A DNA stretch of 45,806 bases. Source: Caulobacteraceae bacterium (lineage in GTDB: Bacteria; Pseudomonadota; Alphaproteobacteria; Caulobacterales; Caulobacteraceae). Numbering within the stretch: the stretch's first letter is position 1; the number at the start of each line of letters is the position of its first letter. The stretch covers positions 1 through 45,806 of the forward strand of contig JAIEQA010000045.1 of assembly GCA_019748095.1 (NCBI GenBank), in the 5' to 3' direction. The translations under genes were made by a program, and so were the position numbers. Below, one piece after another: positions 1 to 8,656 of the stretch. The notes beneath the pieces were generated by a model. It was not told the DNA's origin. It searched no databases and was given only the letters and a program-made list of their open reading frames with translations.

Positions 1-10
1 AGAGGAGGTC

Positions 11-1468
11 ATGACAGAACACAGAACAGGGCCGCTGAGCGCGCCCGAGGCGCTGGACAGCCTCGAAACCCTCTACACCCGATCCGTCGACAGCCTGCGT
101 CAGGCCGTCCGGACCTTCACCAACACCGGCGAACGCGCCGATCCCGAGGCCCGGGCCCGGGGGCTGTTCGCCTATCCCCGGCTGAGGGTCAGCTGGTTCG
201 GGGACCGGCCGGACGATCTGGAGCCCCGGGCCTATGCGCGGCTGTCGCGGCCCGGCGTCTATTCCACCACCGTGACCCGGCCGGACCTCTACCGGCCCTA
301 TCTGGCCGAGCAGCTGCGCCTGCTGGAGCAGGACTACGGGGCGACCTTCGAGGTCATGCCGTCGGATCAGGAGATCCCCTTCCCCTATGTGCTGGACGGG
401 TCCGACGTGACCCTGGACCGCAGTCTGACAGCGGCCATCGCGCGCTATTTCCCGACCACGGACCTGGCCCATATCGGCGACGAGATTTCCGACGGCCTGT
501 TCGACCCGGCCGAGGATTTCCCGCTGTCGCAGTTCGACGGCCTGCGCACCGACTTCTCCCTGGCCCGGCTGAGGCACTACACCGGCACGCCGGTCGAGGA
601 CGTGCAGTCCTACATCCTGTTCACCAACTACCATCGCTACGTCGACGAGTTCGTGCGCTGGGCCTGTGTCCAGCTGGCAGACCCCAACTCGGCCTATGAG
701 ACCCTGTCCTGCGCCGGGGGGGTGGTGATCACCCGCGACAACCCCGACCCCGAACTGGCCATTCTCGACACCGCCTGGCGCAAGCATCAGATGCCCGCCT
801 ATCACCTGACGGCACCGGGATCGGAGGGCATCAGCCTGGTCAACATCGGCGTCGGTCCGTCCAACGCCAAGACCATCTGCGATCATCTGGCCGTCACCCG
901 CCCCCATGCCTGGATGATGATCGGCCACTGCGGGGGCCTCCGACCCTCCCAGACCATCGGCGACTATGTCCTGGCCCACGCCTATCTGAGGGACGACCAT
1001 GTGCTGGACGCGGTCCTGCCGCCGGACATCCCCATCCCCTCGATCGCCGAGGTCCAGCGGGCCCTGTATGACGCCGCCAAGATCGTCAGCGGCATGCCGG
1101 GCGAGGCGATCAAGCGTCGCCTGCGCACCGGCACGGTGGTGACCACCGACGACCGGAACTGGGAGTTGCGCTATTCCAAATCGGCGCTGCGGTTCAACCA
1201 GAGCCGGGCCGTCGCCATCGACATGGAAAGCGCCACCATCGCGGCCCAGGGCTACCGGTTCCGGGTGCCCTACGGCACCCTGCTGTGCGTCTCGGACAAG
1301 CCCCTGCACGGCGAGATCAAGCTGCCGGGCCAGGCCAACCGCTTCTATGAGGGGTCGATCTCGGAGCATCTGCAGATCGGCATCCAGGCGGTCGACCTGT
1401 TGCGCAACGAGGGCACCAGCCTGCATTCGCGCAAGCTGCGGGCCTTCGACGAGCCACCGTTCCGGTAG
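11..1468 (+). CDS. amn: AMP nucleosidase
   Basis: This protein hydrolyses AMP to adenine and ribose 5-phosphate in the cytoplasm, as part of purine salvage and AMP-pool control. The 485-residue length matches the family. The N-terminal half is the AMN-specific domain. The C-terminal half is a nucleoside phosphorylase fold, with GHCGGL near residue 303, DMES near 403 and SDKPLHGE shortly after, which are the ribose and base contacts in this family. The ATG is preceded directly by AGAGGAGG at positions 1-8, a strong ribosome binding site that fixes the start. It is transcribed towards the methyltransferase gene, and the convergent gap holds two inverted repeats. The identification is firm. Confidence 0.95.
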   Translation: MTEHRTGPLSAPEALDSLETLYTRSVDSLRQAVRTFTNTGERADPEARARGLFAYPRLRVSWFGDRPDDLEPRAYARLSRPGVYSTTVTRPDLYRPYLAEQLRLLEQDYGATFEVMPSDQEIPFPYVLDGSDVTLDRSLTAAIARYFPTTDLAHIGDEISDGLFDPAEDFPLSQFDGLRTDFSLARLRHYTGTPVEDVQSYILFTNYHRYVDEFVRWACVQLADPNSAYETLSCAGGVVITRDNPDPELAILDTAWRKHQMPAYHLTAPGSEGISLVNIGVGPSNAKTICDHLAVTRPHAWMMIGHCGGLRPSQTIGDYVLAHAYLRDDHVLDAVLPPDIPIPSIAEVQRALYDAAKIVSGMPGEAIKRRLRTGTVVTTDDRNWELRYSKSALRFNQSRAVAIDMESATIAAQGYRFRVPYGTLLCVSDKPLHGEIKLPGQANRFYEGSISEHLQIGIQAVDLLRNEGTSLHSRKLRAFDEPPFR

Positions 1469-1494
1469 CCAGTGGCAACGGAAGCGGCTCGGCG

Positions 1495-1539
1495 AAATGT
1501 CACGGTGACGCGATTTTGCCGTGACGGACCGTGACATTT
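1495..1539. repeat. perfect 12-bp inverted repeat (hairpin or operator)
   Basis: AAATGTCACGGT (1495-1506) is matched exactly by ACCGTGACATTT (1528-1539) around a 21-base loop. GTGAC/GTCAC words also recur inside the loop. It lies between the convergent amn and methyltransferase genes. It could act as a bidirectional terminator, but neither side has a clear T-run, so a protein-binding site is also possible. Confidence 0.5.
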
Positions 1540-1544
1540 CTCAT

Positions 1545-1583
1545 CCCCCATGATCCCCACGACGTGGCCGATGATCATGGGGG
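1545..1583. repeat. perfect 11-bp inverted repeat
   Basis: CCCCCATGATC (1545-1555) and GATCATGGGGG (1573-1583) form a perfect stem with a 17-base loop. It starts five bases after the previous inverted repeat. The remaining bases up to 1670 show no gene. The position between convergent genes suits transcription termination, although no U-tract follows on either strand. Confidence 0.5.
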
Positions 1584-1670
1584 CGTGCGCTCCGAGGCAC
1601 GGACGCGGGCCCTTAATTCGGGACTGGCGCTGATTCGGCGGGGTTTTTCGGCCTGTCCGTTGATGGCTGT

Positions 1671-2417
1671 TCAGGCTTTGCGGAACAGGTACAGGCCGAA
1701 GGCCAGCCACGGGCGGCCGAAGTCGAAGGTGGTGCGGGTCAGGCCGGCCCGGGCCCGGACGGCCGGTGCGGCCGGATCGTCGGGGTGGGCGTCGAGCCAG
1801 GCCCGGACCCGGGCGTCGGCCCCGCCGAAGAAGGCGTCCCAGTCAGAATCGGGCGCGAGGGCGGCCGAGACCACCTCCAGCCCTGCGGCCGCCGCCGCCG
1901 CCTGCCAGCCTTCATGCGTGGCGTAGTCCCCGGTCGCGCCGATGACCTGACGCAGGGGGGCCGGCGGATCGCCCTTCCATGTCAGGTCGCCCCAGAGCAG
2001 CCAGCCGGGCGAGGCGAGATGGTCGGCCAGCCGGGCGAAGATGCCCGGCGCGTCGCGCAGTCCGGGACCGGCCGGCTCGGTCGAGCCCAGGGCCACAATC
2101 AGATCGGCCGGCGCGAGGCGTTCCAGCGCCGTGGCCGAGCCCTCGGCCACCACCGCGACCCGGTCGGCGACCCCGGCTTGTCCCGCCCGGTCGCGGATCA
2201 TGTCAGCCATGTCCGGATAACGTTCGATGGCGCGCACATCGAAGGCGTGTGTTCGCGCGAGGGCCACGGAAACACCACCCGCACCCGCCCCGATGTCCAG
2301 CACCCGCGCGCCCGCCGGCAGGCCGGTCCGGGCCGCAAGGTCGAGAATGGCCTCCAGCGAGACCGGGTTGGCCACGTCGAAACCGGCGTAGGCGATGCTG
2401 TGATAGGTCGGGGCCAT
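1671..2417 (-). CDS. SAM-dependent class I methyltransferase
   Basis: A 248-residue predicted cytoplasmic methyltransferase whose substrate is unknown. The Rossmann motif I (VLDIGAGAGG) lies at about residues 39-48, followed by an acidic residue ending strand 2 (RAIERYP) and a motif-IV-like stretch (ADLIVALGS). I chose the ATG at 2417 (MAPTYHSIAYAG) because conserved-looking sequence begins there; an in-frame start at 2465 would add 16 residues overlapping the operator candidate. It is divergent from the membrane protein gene at 2528, with a palindrome at 2467-2485 between them. It resembles the small-molecule methyltransferases found next to regulators, but no target can be inferred. Confidence 0.8.
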   Translation of the reverse strand: MAPTYHSIAYAGFDVANPVSLEAILDLAARTGLPAGARVLDIGAGAGGVSVALARTHAFDVRAIERYPDMADMIRDRAGQAGVADRVAVVAEGSATALERLAPADLIVALGSTEPAGPGLRDAPGIFARLADHLASPGWLLWGDLTWKGDPPAPLRQVIGATGDYATHEGWQAAAAAAGLEVVSAALAPDSDWDAFFGGADARVRAWLDAHPDDPAAPAVRARAGLTRTTFDFGRPWLAFGLYLFRKA

Positions 2418-2466
2418 CCGGTCTTCTAGCGCGAACCGCCCGGCTCGCCAGCCGCCCGGCGACAAG

Positions 2467-2485
2467 CACTTTACATTTCAAAGTG
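2467..2485. promoter_or_regulatory. palindromic operator candidate for the adjacent winged-helix regulator
   Basis: CACTTTACATTTCAAAGTG is a near-symmetric 19-bp site, with CACTTT and AAAGTG arms seven bases apart. It is AT-rich in an otherwise very GC-rich region. It sits 43 bp upstream of the ATG of the membrane protein-regulator pair and in the divergent spacer with the methyltransferase. Autoregulation by the HTH protein at 3151-3453 is an inference from position and symmetry. Confidence 0.5.
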
Positions 2486-2527
2486 TGAGTGGCAGGATGT
2501 CTTCCTAAACCTGCAACAGGGACAGCC

Positions 2528-3151
2528 ATGACACGCGACCAACAGGCCATTCAGGACGACATCGCCTATATGCGAGCCCTCGCCCAGGAGGGGCAGCGCA
2601 CCCCCCTGCTGGTGGGACGCTACCTCGTCACCGCAGCGGTCGTCTTCGGTACCGCGAACATGGGACTGTGGGCGATCCAGTCGGGAATTCTGAACGTCAG
2701 CTCCTGGGCCCAGCTGTGGGTGTCAATCGGGGCTGTCGTCGTCTTCGTCCTCACCCTCTTCGTCCTGGACCGACGGCACAAGGTTCAGCCCGGAAGCCGG
2801 TCATCCGGCAATCGGGCCGTGAGCGCGGCCTGGACCGGCGTCGGCTATGGCATCTTCGTCACCTGGCTGGGCCTTGTCGCCCTGGCGGTGAAGAGCGGCA
2901 ACTGGGGCTATATGGCCGTCATGCCCACCGTCGTCCTGGTGGCCTATGGCTCGGCCTGGCTGGTCGGGGCGGCCATGAGCGGCAAACGCTGGATGACGGG
3001 GACCGCCCTGCTGTCCTACGCCAGCGCCGTCGGGGTGGGCTGGTTCATCGACAGTTCCGCCATCCTGCTGATCTTCAACGTCATTCTGGTGGCCGTCGCC
3101 CTGATCCCCGGTCTGGTTTTGATGCGCCAGGAACCGTCGGAGGTCGTCTGA
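2528..3151 (+). CDS. multi-pass membrane protein of unknown function
   Basis: The 207-residue protein begins with a polar segment of about 30 residues (MTRDQQAIQDDIAYMRALAQEG) followed by roughly six hydrophobic segments arranged in pairs, so it is an inner-membrane protein. The ATG at 2528 is preferred over 2489 because the conserved-looking sequence starts here and 2489 lies almost on the palindrome. Its stop overlaps the start of the downstream regulator by one base (TGATG), so the two are almost certainly co-transcribed and translationally coupled. Pairs of a small integral membrane protein with a winged-helix regulator are common in alphaproteobacteria, and the membrane protein's role is generally unknown. 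I do not recognise a transport or enzyme motif. Confidence 0.8.
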   Translation: MTRDQQAIQDDIAYMRALAQEGQRTPLLVGRYLVTAAVVFGTANMGLWAIQSGILNVSSWAQLWVSIGAVVVFVLTLFVLDRRHKVQPGSRSSGNRAVSAAWTGVGYGIFVTWLGLVALAVKSGNWGYMAVMPTVVLVAYGSAWLVGAAMSGKRWMTGTALLSYASAVGVGWFIDSSAILLIFNVILVAVALIPGLVLMRQEPSEVV

Positions 3152-3453
3152 TGGCCGACGGTTTTGACATCGGCCGCATCGACGAGGTCATTCACGGCCG
3201 TATCCGGCTGGGGATCATGGCCTATCTGTCCGGGGCCGGGACGGCCAATTTCAACGAACTGAAGACCAGGCTGCAGACCACGGACGGCAATCTGTCGGTG
3301 CATCTGCGCAAACTGGAAGAGGCGGGCTTCGTCACGGTGGACAAGAGCTTTGTGGGTCGAAAACCCCTCACCGAGGCGACCATGACCGAATCAGGCCGGT
3401 CCGCCTTCATGATCTATCTGGAGGCCATGGCGGGGCTGGTCGCGCCCCGCTGA
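3151..3453 (+). CDS. winged-helix transcriptional regulator (HTH_34-like)
   Basis: A 100-residue DNA-binding protein. Residues 8-25 (IDEVIHGRIRLGIMAYL) form the first helices. The recognition region follows (NFNELKTRLQTTDGNLSVHLRKLEEAGFV, split here only as text), and then the beta-wing (VDKSFVGRKPLT). This is the pattern of the short MarR/ArsR-like winged-helix family PF13601. No metal-binding cysteines are visible, so an ArsR-type metal sensor is unlikely. It overlaps the stop of the preceding membrane protein gene by one base, which suggests the regulator controls its own operon, possibly through the palindrome at 2467-2485. That link is inference. Confidence 0.85.
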   Translation: MADGFDIGRIDEVIHGRIRLGIMAYLSGAGTANFNELKTRLQTTDGNLSVHLRKLEEAGFVTVDKSFVGRKPLTEATMTESGRSAFMIYLEAMAGLVAPR

Positions 3454-3535
3454 AGACGGCCGCCGCCCGGCTGTGCGCCGATCCGTCCGCCGGACGACGG
3501 TTCAAGCCCGGCGGCGGGTGCCCTATAGGGGAGCC

Positions 3536-4315
3536 ATGACCTCCCGCATCCACGCCTTCGACGCCCTCGACAATTTCCGCGACTACGGCGGTTACGATAC
3601 GGCGGCAGGCCGGGCCCTGAAGGCCGGACGGCTGTTCCGGGCGGCCCACCAGGCCTCGGTGACCGAGGCCGATCTGGACCGTCTGGCGGCGCTGGACATC
3701 GGGGTGGTGGTCGATCTGCGCCGGCCGGTGGAGCGCCGCCGCCAGCCCTCGAAACGGCCCGCCAACTTTACCGGCACGGTCTTCGAGAGCGATCTGGACG
3801 AGGCGGGCGAGGCCCCGCACATCACCTTTCTGAAGACCGCCGACCTGACCCCCGACTCGGGGCGACGCTTCATGACCGCCACCTATCGCCACCTGCCCTT
3901 CGCCCCCGCCCATCTGGATCTGTTCGCCCGCTATTTCCGGGCGCTCGGTGACAGCGACCGGCCGGTGCTGATCCATTGCGCGGCCGGAAAGGACCGGACC
4001 GGGATGCTGGCGGCCCTGACGCACCATCTGCTGGGCGTCGGGCACGACGACCTGATGGAGGACTATCTGCTGACCAATACGGCGGTGGATCTGGTGGGGC
4101 GGGCCCCCGGCATCGCCGAACAGTTGAAGGCCCTGACCGGACGCACGGCCTCGCACGACGCGGTGGTGGCCTTCATGGGGGTGGAGCCGGCCTATCTGGA
4201 CGCCGCCATCGCGGCCATGACCGACCGGTACGGCTCCATCGACGCCTATCTGGAGCAGGCGCTGGGGGTGGACGCAGCCTTGCGCGACCGCATCGCGGAC
4301 CGGCTGTCGGCGTGA
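3536..4315 (+). CDS. tyrosine-protein phosphatase-like protein
   Basis: A 259-residue cytoplasmic protein of the bacterial tyrosine/lipid phosphatase type. The P-loop signature CX5R is present as HCAAGKDRTG, with Cys148 as the expected nucleophile and Arg154 as the phosphate ligand. The N-terminus carries the NFRDYGGY and GRLFRAA motifs typical of this family (NFRDLGG ... GxlyRS). The substrate could be phosphotyrosine or phosphoinositide. I chose the ATG at 3536, just after GGGGAGCC; the frame stays open to 3473 but that part looks non-coding. Its TGA overlaps the GTG start of pabB (GTGA), which implies coupled translation. No functional link between a phosphatase and folate synthesis is established. 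Confidence 0.85.
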   Translation: MTSRIHAFDALDNFRDYGGYDTAAGRALKAGRLFRAAHQASVTEADLDRLAALDIGVVVDLRRPVERRRQPSKRPANFTGTVFESDLDEAGEAPHITFLKTADLTPDSGRRFMTATYRHLPFAPAHLDLFARYFRALGDSDRPVLIHCAAGKDRTGMLAALTHHLLGVGHDDLMEDYLLTNTAVDLVGRAPGIAEQLKALTGRTASHDAVVAFMGVEPAYLDAAIAAMTDRYGSIDAYLEQALGVDAALRDRIADRLSA

Positions 4316-5628
4316 GCGCGGGCGTCGGGGCCGTCCGGACCCTGGACTGGGTCGAGCCGCTGGCGGTGGCGGCCGGGCTGGCACACCGCGACGGCACCCT
4401 GTGCCTGCTGTCGGACGGGGGCCCCAACGGCCGGTTCTCCCATGTCGCCTGCGATCCGGTCGCGGTCGAGGTCGGGCCGGCCGACCCGACGGATCCGTTC
4501 GGGACCCTGAATCCGACCTACGGCGATCGTCTGACCGTCGGACTGCTGAGCTATGACCTCGGCGCGCGGCCGGCGACCGGTCCGCGCGCCCCCGCCGCCG
4601 GGGACTGGCCCGACCGGATGCTGGCCCGCTACCCGGCCATGCTGGTGTTCGACCATCAGACCCGGATCCTGTCGGCCGTCAGCCGGGGGAGCGACGCGGT
4701 GGAGGCGCGGGCGGGACTGGATCTGGCCGAGGCCTGGGTGGCCCGGGCCCGTCCCGTTCCTGACCTGCTGCCGCCCGCCGAAGCCTTCTCTCCGGAAGCG
4801 CCCGCAGCCGCCTACGAGGCGGCGGTGGCCGATGTGGTGGGCCGGATCGGGGCGGGCGAGCTATTTCAGGCCAATATCGCCCGCGGCTGGGCCGGCGTGC
4901 TGAACCCGGGGGCTGACCCGTTCGAGGCCTTCGTGCGGCTGGCGCGCGGGCCTGCGCCCTACGGAGCCTTCTGGCGGCTGGGCCAGCGGGCGCTGGTGTC
5001 CAACTCGCCCGAACTGTTCCTGACCTTCGATCCCGCGACCCGGCGGATCGAGACCCGGCCGATCAAGGGCACACGGGCGCGCGACCCGGACCCGGCAATC
5101 GACGCCCGGCGCGCCGCCGAACTGGTGGCCAGCGAAAAGGACCGGGCCGAGAACCTGATGATCGTGGACCTGATGCGCAACGATCTGGCCCGGGTCAGCC
5201 GGCCCGGGTCGGTGAGGGTCGAGCGGCTGTTCGCGCTGGAGAGTTTCGCCACCGTGCATCATCTGGTCTCGACCGTGACAGCAGAGGCCCGGGCCGGCGT
5301 CGGTCCGGGCGACCTGCTGGCTGCGACCTTTCCGCCCGGATCGATCACGGGGGCCCCCAAACATCAGGCGATGAAGGTGATCGCCGACCATGAGCCGCCG
5401 CGCGGGCCGTGGTGTGGCAGTCTGGGGTTGTTGGACAGTGAGGGATGCCTGACGGCCTCGGTCCTGATCCGCACCCTGTCGTTCTGGCGAGAGGGCGACC
5501 GCTGGGCCTTCCGCACCCTGGCGGGTGCCGGGATCACCGCCGACAGCGATCCGGCTGAGGAATTGGCCGAGACGGAGGCCAAGATCGCGGCGATCCGCAA
5601 AGCGCTGATCGACGACCGAGTCATATAA
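4312..5628 (+). CDS. pabB: aminodeoxychorismate synthase component I
   Basis: PabB converts chorismate plus ammonia from PabA into 4-amino-4-deoxychorismate on the route to p-aminobenzoate and folate. The 438-residue protein has the chorismate-binding fold. PIKGTR near residue 250 carries the lysine that distinguishes PabB from TrpE (TrpE has alanine). ENLMIVDLMRNDLARV follows near 280 and GSITGAPKHQAMKVI near 343. The GTG at 4312 overlaps the phosphatase stop; an ORF-only start at 3976 would lie inside the phosphatase gene and is rejected. There is no PabC domain at the C-terminus, and pabA/pabC are not in the window. The stop codon is embedded in the palindrome at 5622-5643 that probably controls ahcY. 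Confidence 0.92.
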   Translation: MSAGVGAVRTLDWVEPLAVAAGLAHRDGTLCLLSDGGPNGRFSHVACDPVAVEVGPADPTDPFGTLNPTYGDRLTVGLLSYDLGARPATGPRAPAAGDWPDRMLARYPAMLVFDHQTRILSAVSRGSDAVEARAGLDLAEAWVARARPVPDLLPPAEAFSPEAPAAAYEAAVADVVGRIGAGELFQANIARGWAGVLNPGADPFEAFVRLARGPAPYGAFWRLGQRALVSNSPELFLTFDPATRRIETRPIKGTRARDPDPAIDARRAAELVASEKDRAENLMIVDLMRNDLARVSRPGSVRVERLFALESFATVHHLVSTVTAEARAGVGPGDLLAATFPPGSITGAPKHQAMKVIADHEPPRGPWCGSLGLLDSEGCLTASVLIRTLSFWREGDRWAFRTLAGAGITADSDPAEELAETEAKIAAIRKALIDDRVI

Positions 5629-5643
5629 AGACATCCTTATATG
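5622..5643. promoter_or_regulatory. 22-bp palindromic operator candidate upstream of ahcY (SahR/ArsR-type)
   Basis: The half sites CATATAAAGAC (5622-5632) and ATCCTTATATG (5633-5643) match as inverted repeats at 9 of 11 positions. The site is strikingly AT-rich for this genome. It contains the pabB stop codon and lies directly upstream of a promoter-like sequence for ahcY. It resembles, as I recall it, the CATATAAAGATATCTTTATATG type of site reported for ArsR-family SahR regulators of methionine-cycle genes in alphaproteobacteria. No such regulator gene is in the window. Confidence 0.65.
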
Positions 5644-5647
5644 ATTC

Positions 5648-5676
5648 TTGCCTACAGGGGGGCCCCGGGCTATAGG
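5648..5676 (+). promoter_or_regulatory. putative ahcY promoter
   Basis: TTGCCTA (5648-5654), a 14-base spacer and GCTATAGG (5669-5676) resemble the Caulobacter housekeeping promoter pattern TTGACGS-N10-14-GCTANAWC. It is placed between the palindrome and the ahcY ATG, leaving a leader of about 35 bases. This is a prediction by eye. Confidence 0.4.
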
Positions 5677-5717
5677 CGCGCCCAAACCTGAACTGCCACG
5701 GCCGAGGAGCCGCACCC

Positions 5718-7109
<1,392 letters not shown>

Positions 7110-7137
7110 GACCCGCGGGGCCTGCCCCGCAGACAGG

Positions 7138-7173
7138 AAGGCGGCGCAACCGGACCGGTTGCGCCGCCTTTTT
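7138..7173. terminator. intrinsic terminator between ahcY and the convergent gene
   Basis: GGCGGCGCAACC and GGTTGCGCCGCC form a perfect 12-bp stem around a five-base loop, followed by TTTTT on the plus strand and preceded by AA. This is a textbook Rho-independent terminator for ahcY, 29 bases after its stop. The convergent gene ending at 7188 could use the same stem less efficiently. Confidence 0.9.
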
Positions 7174-7187
7174 CGTTCCCGGGGTGT

Positions 7188-8312
7188 TCAGGCCGCGAGG
7201 GCGGGCCGGACAGACCGTTCCTGCCCCGCGAGACTGAGGTCGAAATCGGTCAGCAGATCAATCAGCTCATCCGGATCCGGGGCCGGACGGCCGGGGGCCA
7301 TCCGGTAGGTCCAGAAGCTGACGATATGCTGCAGGGCCCCGAGCCGCTCTCCCAGCCGGGAGAACAGGACCGGTGCATCCTTCAGGAATTCGCGGAACGC
7401 CATCGGTCGACCTTCGGCCGCGAGCCCCTGAAAGGCCTCGTCATAGACCCGGAGCATGGCGGCCGTGGCCTCGCAGGTGAGCAGGATACGGCGCCGGACC
7501 TGGTCGCGGGCGCGACTGATCGCGGCCAGCTGTTCGGCATCGACCCGGCCCGACGGTCGCACCCGGCGCACACTGTCCATGACCCCGCCGATCTGGCCGG
7601 TCAGCGCCTGCAGCGACCATTTGTAGTAGAGGAATCCCTTCCAGCAGAAGACGCCCTCCTCATACTCGTGGGGCTTGAGCATCAGGGTCTGGCCCAGCAT
7701 GCTCATATCCTCGCCCGGCGAGTTGGACATGATCTTGCTGGTCAGCCGGGCCACGGGGTTGGACGCCTCCAGATCGCAATCCGGCCCGAGGCTGAGATCG
7801 ACCAGCGGGGCGATCTCAGCCGAGACAAAGGCCGCCATGGATGCCAGATCGGCTTCCGAGACGTTGAAGTAGCAGGCATCCGGCGTGTGGCCGTGGCGAC
7901 GCAGCTGTTCACGCAGCAAAAAGGGGTCCAGCCCCGGGAGGTCGTCGATGAGCGCCAGGATCCGGCGGTCCGGATGCCCCGGGGGGATGCCGAAACTCTC
8001 TTCGAGGGTCCGGTCAAAGCCGGTCTGGTTCACGAACACATAGCGGCCGCCCACGCGCAGATCCCCGTCATCGATGGGCAGGATGATCTTGGTGGCGACG
8101 GTGCGACGGACACGGAACCGGTCCACCTCGTCGCGACGCAGCCGGTGTTTGAGCAGCAGGGCACGGTTCAGCAGCGGGTTGCGGAACAGGGGGGCGTCGC
8201 GCCAGCCGTCAGTCCCGCCATGATCCCGCCAGACCCGCAGCAGGTTGAGCACCCGCGCCGTCGAGGCGGACTTGCGCAGATTGGCGAGATTACGAACGGC
8301 ACGATCGGTCAC
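7188..8312 (-). CDS. conserved hypothetical protein, about 374 residues
   Basis: I do not recognise this family. The protein is soluble, with no signal peptide or membrane segment, rich in arginine and leucine, and has a mixed alpha/beta central part (residues about 60-140: TKIILPIDDGDLRVGGRYVFVNQ ... ILALIDDLPGLDPFLLREQL) and a helical C-terminal half. The GTG at 8312 is chosen because GGGGGAGG lies six bases upstream on the coding strand; the longer frame to 8348 lacks such a site. It is divergent from the HIG1 gene and convergent with ahcY. The even codon bias argues that it is real and resident, not recently acquired. The central part suggests a structured domain of unknown role. Confidence 0.75.
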   Translation of the reverse strand: MTDRAVRNLANLRKSASTARVLNLLRVWRDHGGTDGWRDAPLFRNPLLNRALLLKHRLRRDEVDRFRVRRTVATKIILPIDDGDLRVGGRYVFVNQTGFDRTLEESFGIPPGHPDRRILALIDDLPGLDPFLLREQLRRHGHTPDACYFNVSEADLASMAAFVSAEIAPLVDLSLGPDCDLEASNPVARLTSKIMSNSPGEDMSMLGQTLMLKPHEYEEGVFCWKGFLYYKWSLQALTGQIGGVMDSVRRVRPSGRVDAEQLAAISRARDQVRRRILLTCEATAAMLRVYDEAFQGLAAEGRPMAFREFLKDAPVLFSRLGERLGALQHIVSFWTYRMAPGRPAPDPDELIDLLTDFDLSLAGQERSVRPALAA

Positions 8313-8445
8313 GGAAGCCTCCCCCTGTCCCACCAGCCTGCACCGCAAAGGTTAGGATCGGACCGAAGAGAAGGGTTAACGCGCCGGCCGGCCTGCGGCG
8401 TGCCGGTCGCTGGCGCGGACCGCCCGCGCGGCCTAGATTGGCACC

Positions 8446-8652
8446 ATGATGACAGTCTTCGACATTCTGATCCTCGTCGCCGTGGCGGCGGTGGCGATCG
8501 TCCTGGGGTTCGGCCTCTACGCCCTGTTTCGCGGTGGTGCCTATGCCCGGTCCAACTCAAACCGGCTGATGCGCCTGCGCGTGGGCGTGCAGGCCATCGC
8601 CGTGGTGCTGCTGATGGCCGGTCTGTGGTGGAAATCCACGCACGGAGGCTAA
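8446..8652 (+). CDS. HIG1-type twin-transmembrane protein
   Basis: This 68-residue inner-membrane protein has two hydrophobic helices (about residues 4-26 and 47-62) joined by a basic loop. The loop carries RLRVGVQ preceded by NRLM, fitting the RxRx3Q signature of the HIG1 domain, the family of hypoxia-induced and respiratory-supercomplex factors. In alphaproteobacteria such small proteins are thought to associate with cytochrome oxidase; that role here is inference. The stop lies four bases before the ATG of the adenosyltransferase, so they are probably one operon. Two adjacent ATGs are available; the first is used here. Confidence 0.8.
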   Translation: MMTVFDILILVAVAAVAIVLGFGLYALFRGGAYARSNSNRLMRLRVGVQAIAVVLLMAGLWWKSTHGG

Positions 8653-8656
8653 GGTC

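Noticed and set aside
5629..5717. SAM or SAH riboswitch upstream of ahcY
   Set aside because: The leader left after the promoter candidate is only about 40 bases, and no conserved aptamer pattern is seen; a DNA palindrome accounts better for regulation.
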